Source: Acanthaster planci | Taxonomy: Eukaryota; Echinodermata; Asteroidea; Valvatida; Acanthasteridae | Assembly: GCF_001949145.1 (NCBI RefSeq) | Contig: NW_019091558.1 | Span: 420,359 to 437,976 of the forward strand | Length of the DNA stretch: 17,618 nt | Direction: 5' to 3' | Shown here: positions 17,499 through 17,618 of the stretch, piece by piece | Position numbering within the stretch: the stretch's first letter is position 1 | How the letters are laid out: each line of letters begins with the position of its first letter | Translations under genes and position numbers: made by a program | Notes under the pieces: generated by a model | The model's input: the letters and a program-made list of their open reading frames with translations, nothing else | What the model was told of the DNA's origin: nothing | Databases searched by the model: none

Positions 17499-17618
17499 AA
17501 CAACTATTACGCTGAGAGAGTAAGACAATTACAGAAAGTGGATCCCAAGAAATGGCACCAACAGGTCAAGGTCATGACGAAAAGAGACCGTAGTGAATTT
17601 AAAATAGTTCGCGGTACC
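17499..17618 (+). pseudogene. Start of another LINE coding remnant, cut by the window end
   Basis: After a TAA at 17496-17498, a 40-codon frame is open to the window end. It reads YYAERVRQLQKVDPKKWHQQ (17505-17564) and then VKVMTK. An aromatic pair, then RV..L...DP+KWH...K.MT, is the pattern of the helical linker between the endonuclease and the reverse transcriptase in many invertebrate CR1/Jockey-group LINEs. No RT motif can be seen because the window stops. An unrelated coding exon is the alternative. Confidence 0.45.

Noticed and set aside
1-17618. Bacterial or phage origin, CRISPR array, tRNA or rRNA genes
   Set aside because: No ribosome-binding sites or operon structure, no regularly spaced identical short repeats with unique spacers, no intact tRNA A and B boxes in register, and clear animal-type LINE remnants.

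Overview
The window looks like repeat-rich intergenic or intronic DNA from an animal, most likely a marine invertebrate; I cannot name the species. It is AT-rich and has no operon structure, no tRNA or rRNA and no long intact gene. What can be recognised is decayed eukaryotic retrotransposons (endonuclease plus reverse transcriptase LINEs, a restriction-like-endonuclease LINE, and a possible Penelope-like terminus) inside old, divergent tandem repeats that carry TGACGTCA-like palindromes.

Layout. 1-182: terminal segment of a mobile element with TATAAA and a hammerhead-like core; a second worn copy lies at 9847-9945. About 690-3904: a nearly full-length but broken CR1/L2-type LINE on the + strand, ending in a (TTA)n tail and apparently inserted inside a tandem repeat called A here. 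3911-8920: arrays of repeat A (period about 143-149 bp), repeat B (about 171 bp) and repeat C (about 540-555 bp), with a second B-then-A series at 8130-8920. A 22-bp perfect palindrome sits at 5220-5241. 7679-7857 and 13095-13271 are an inverted pair of a dispersed repeat called E. 10915-11290: the 3' part of a second CR1/L2-type LINE. 14372-14683: a degenerate minisatellite based on CACCAGGCCCACC. 16250-17134: minus-strand remnant of an RLE-type LINE. 17499-17618: an open frame running off the window that resembles a LINE endonuclease-RT linker.

Two short minus-strand reading frames, at 12049-12157 (start codon plus a good GTATGT donor) and 14923-15105 (signal-peptide-like start), are the only candidates for host coding sequence, and both are weak. 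The genes here do not work together as a pathway. The window is best read as a record of nested insertions into an old satellite-like landscape.
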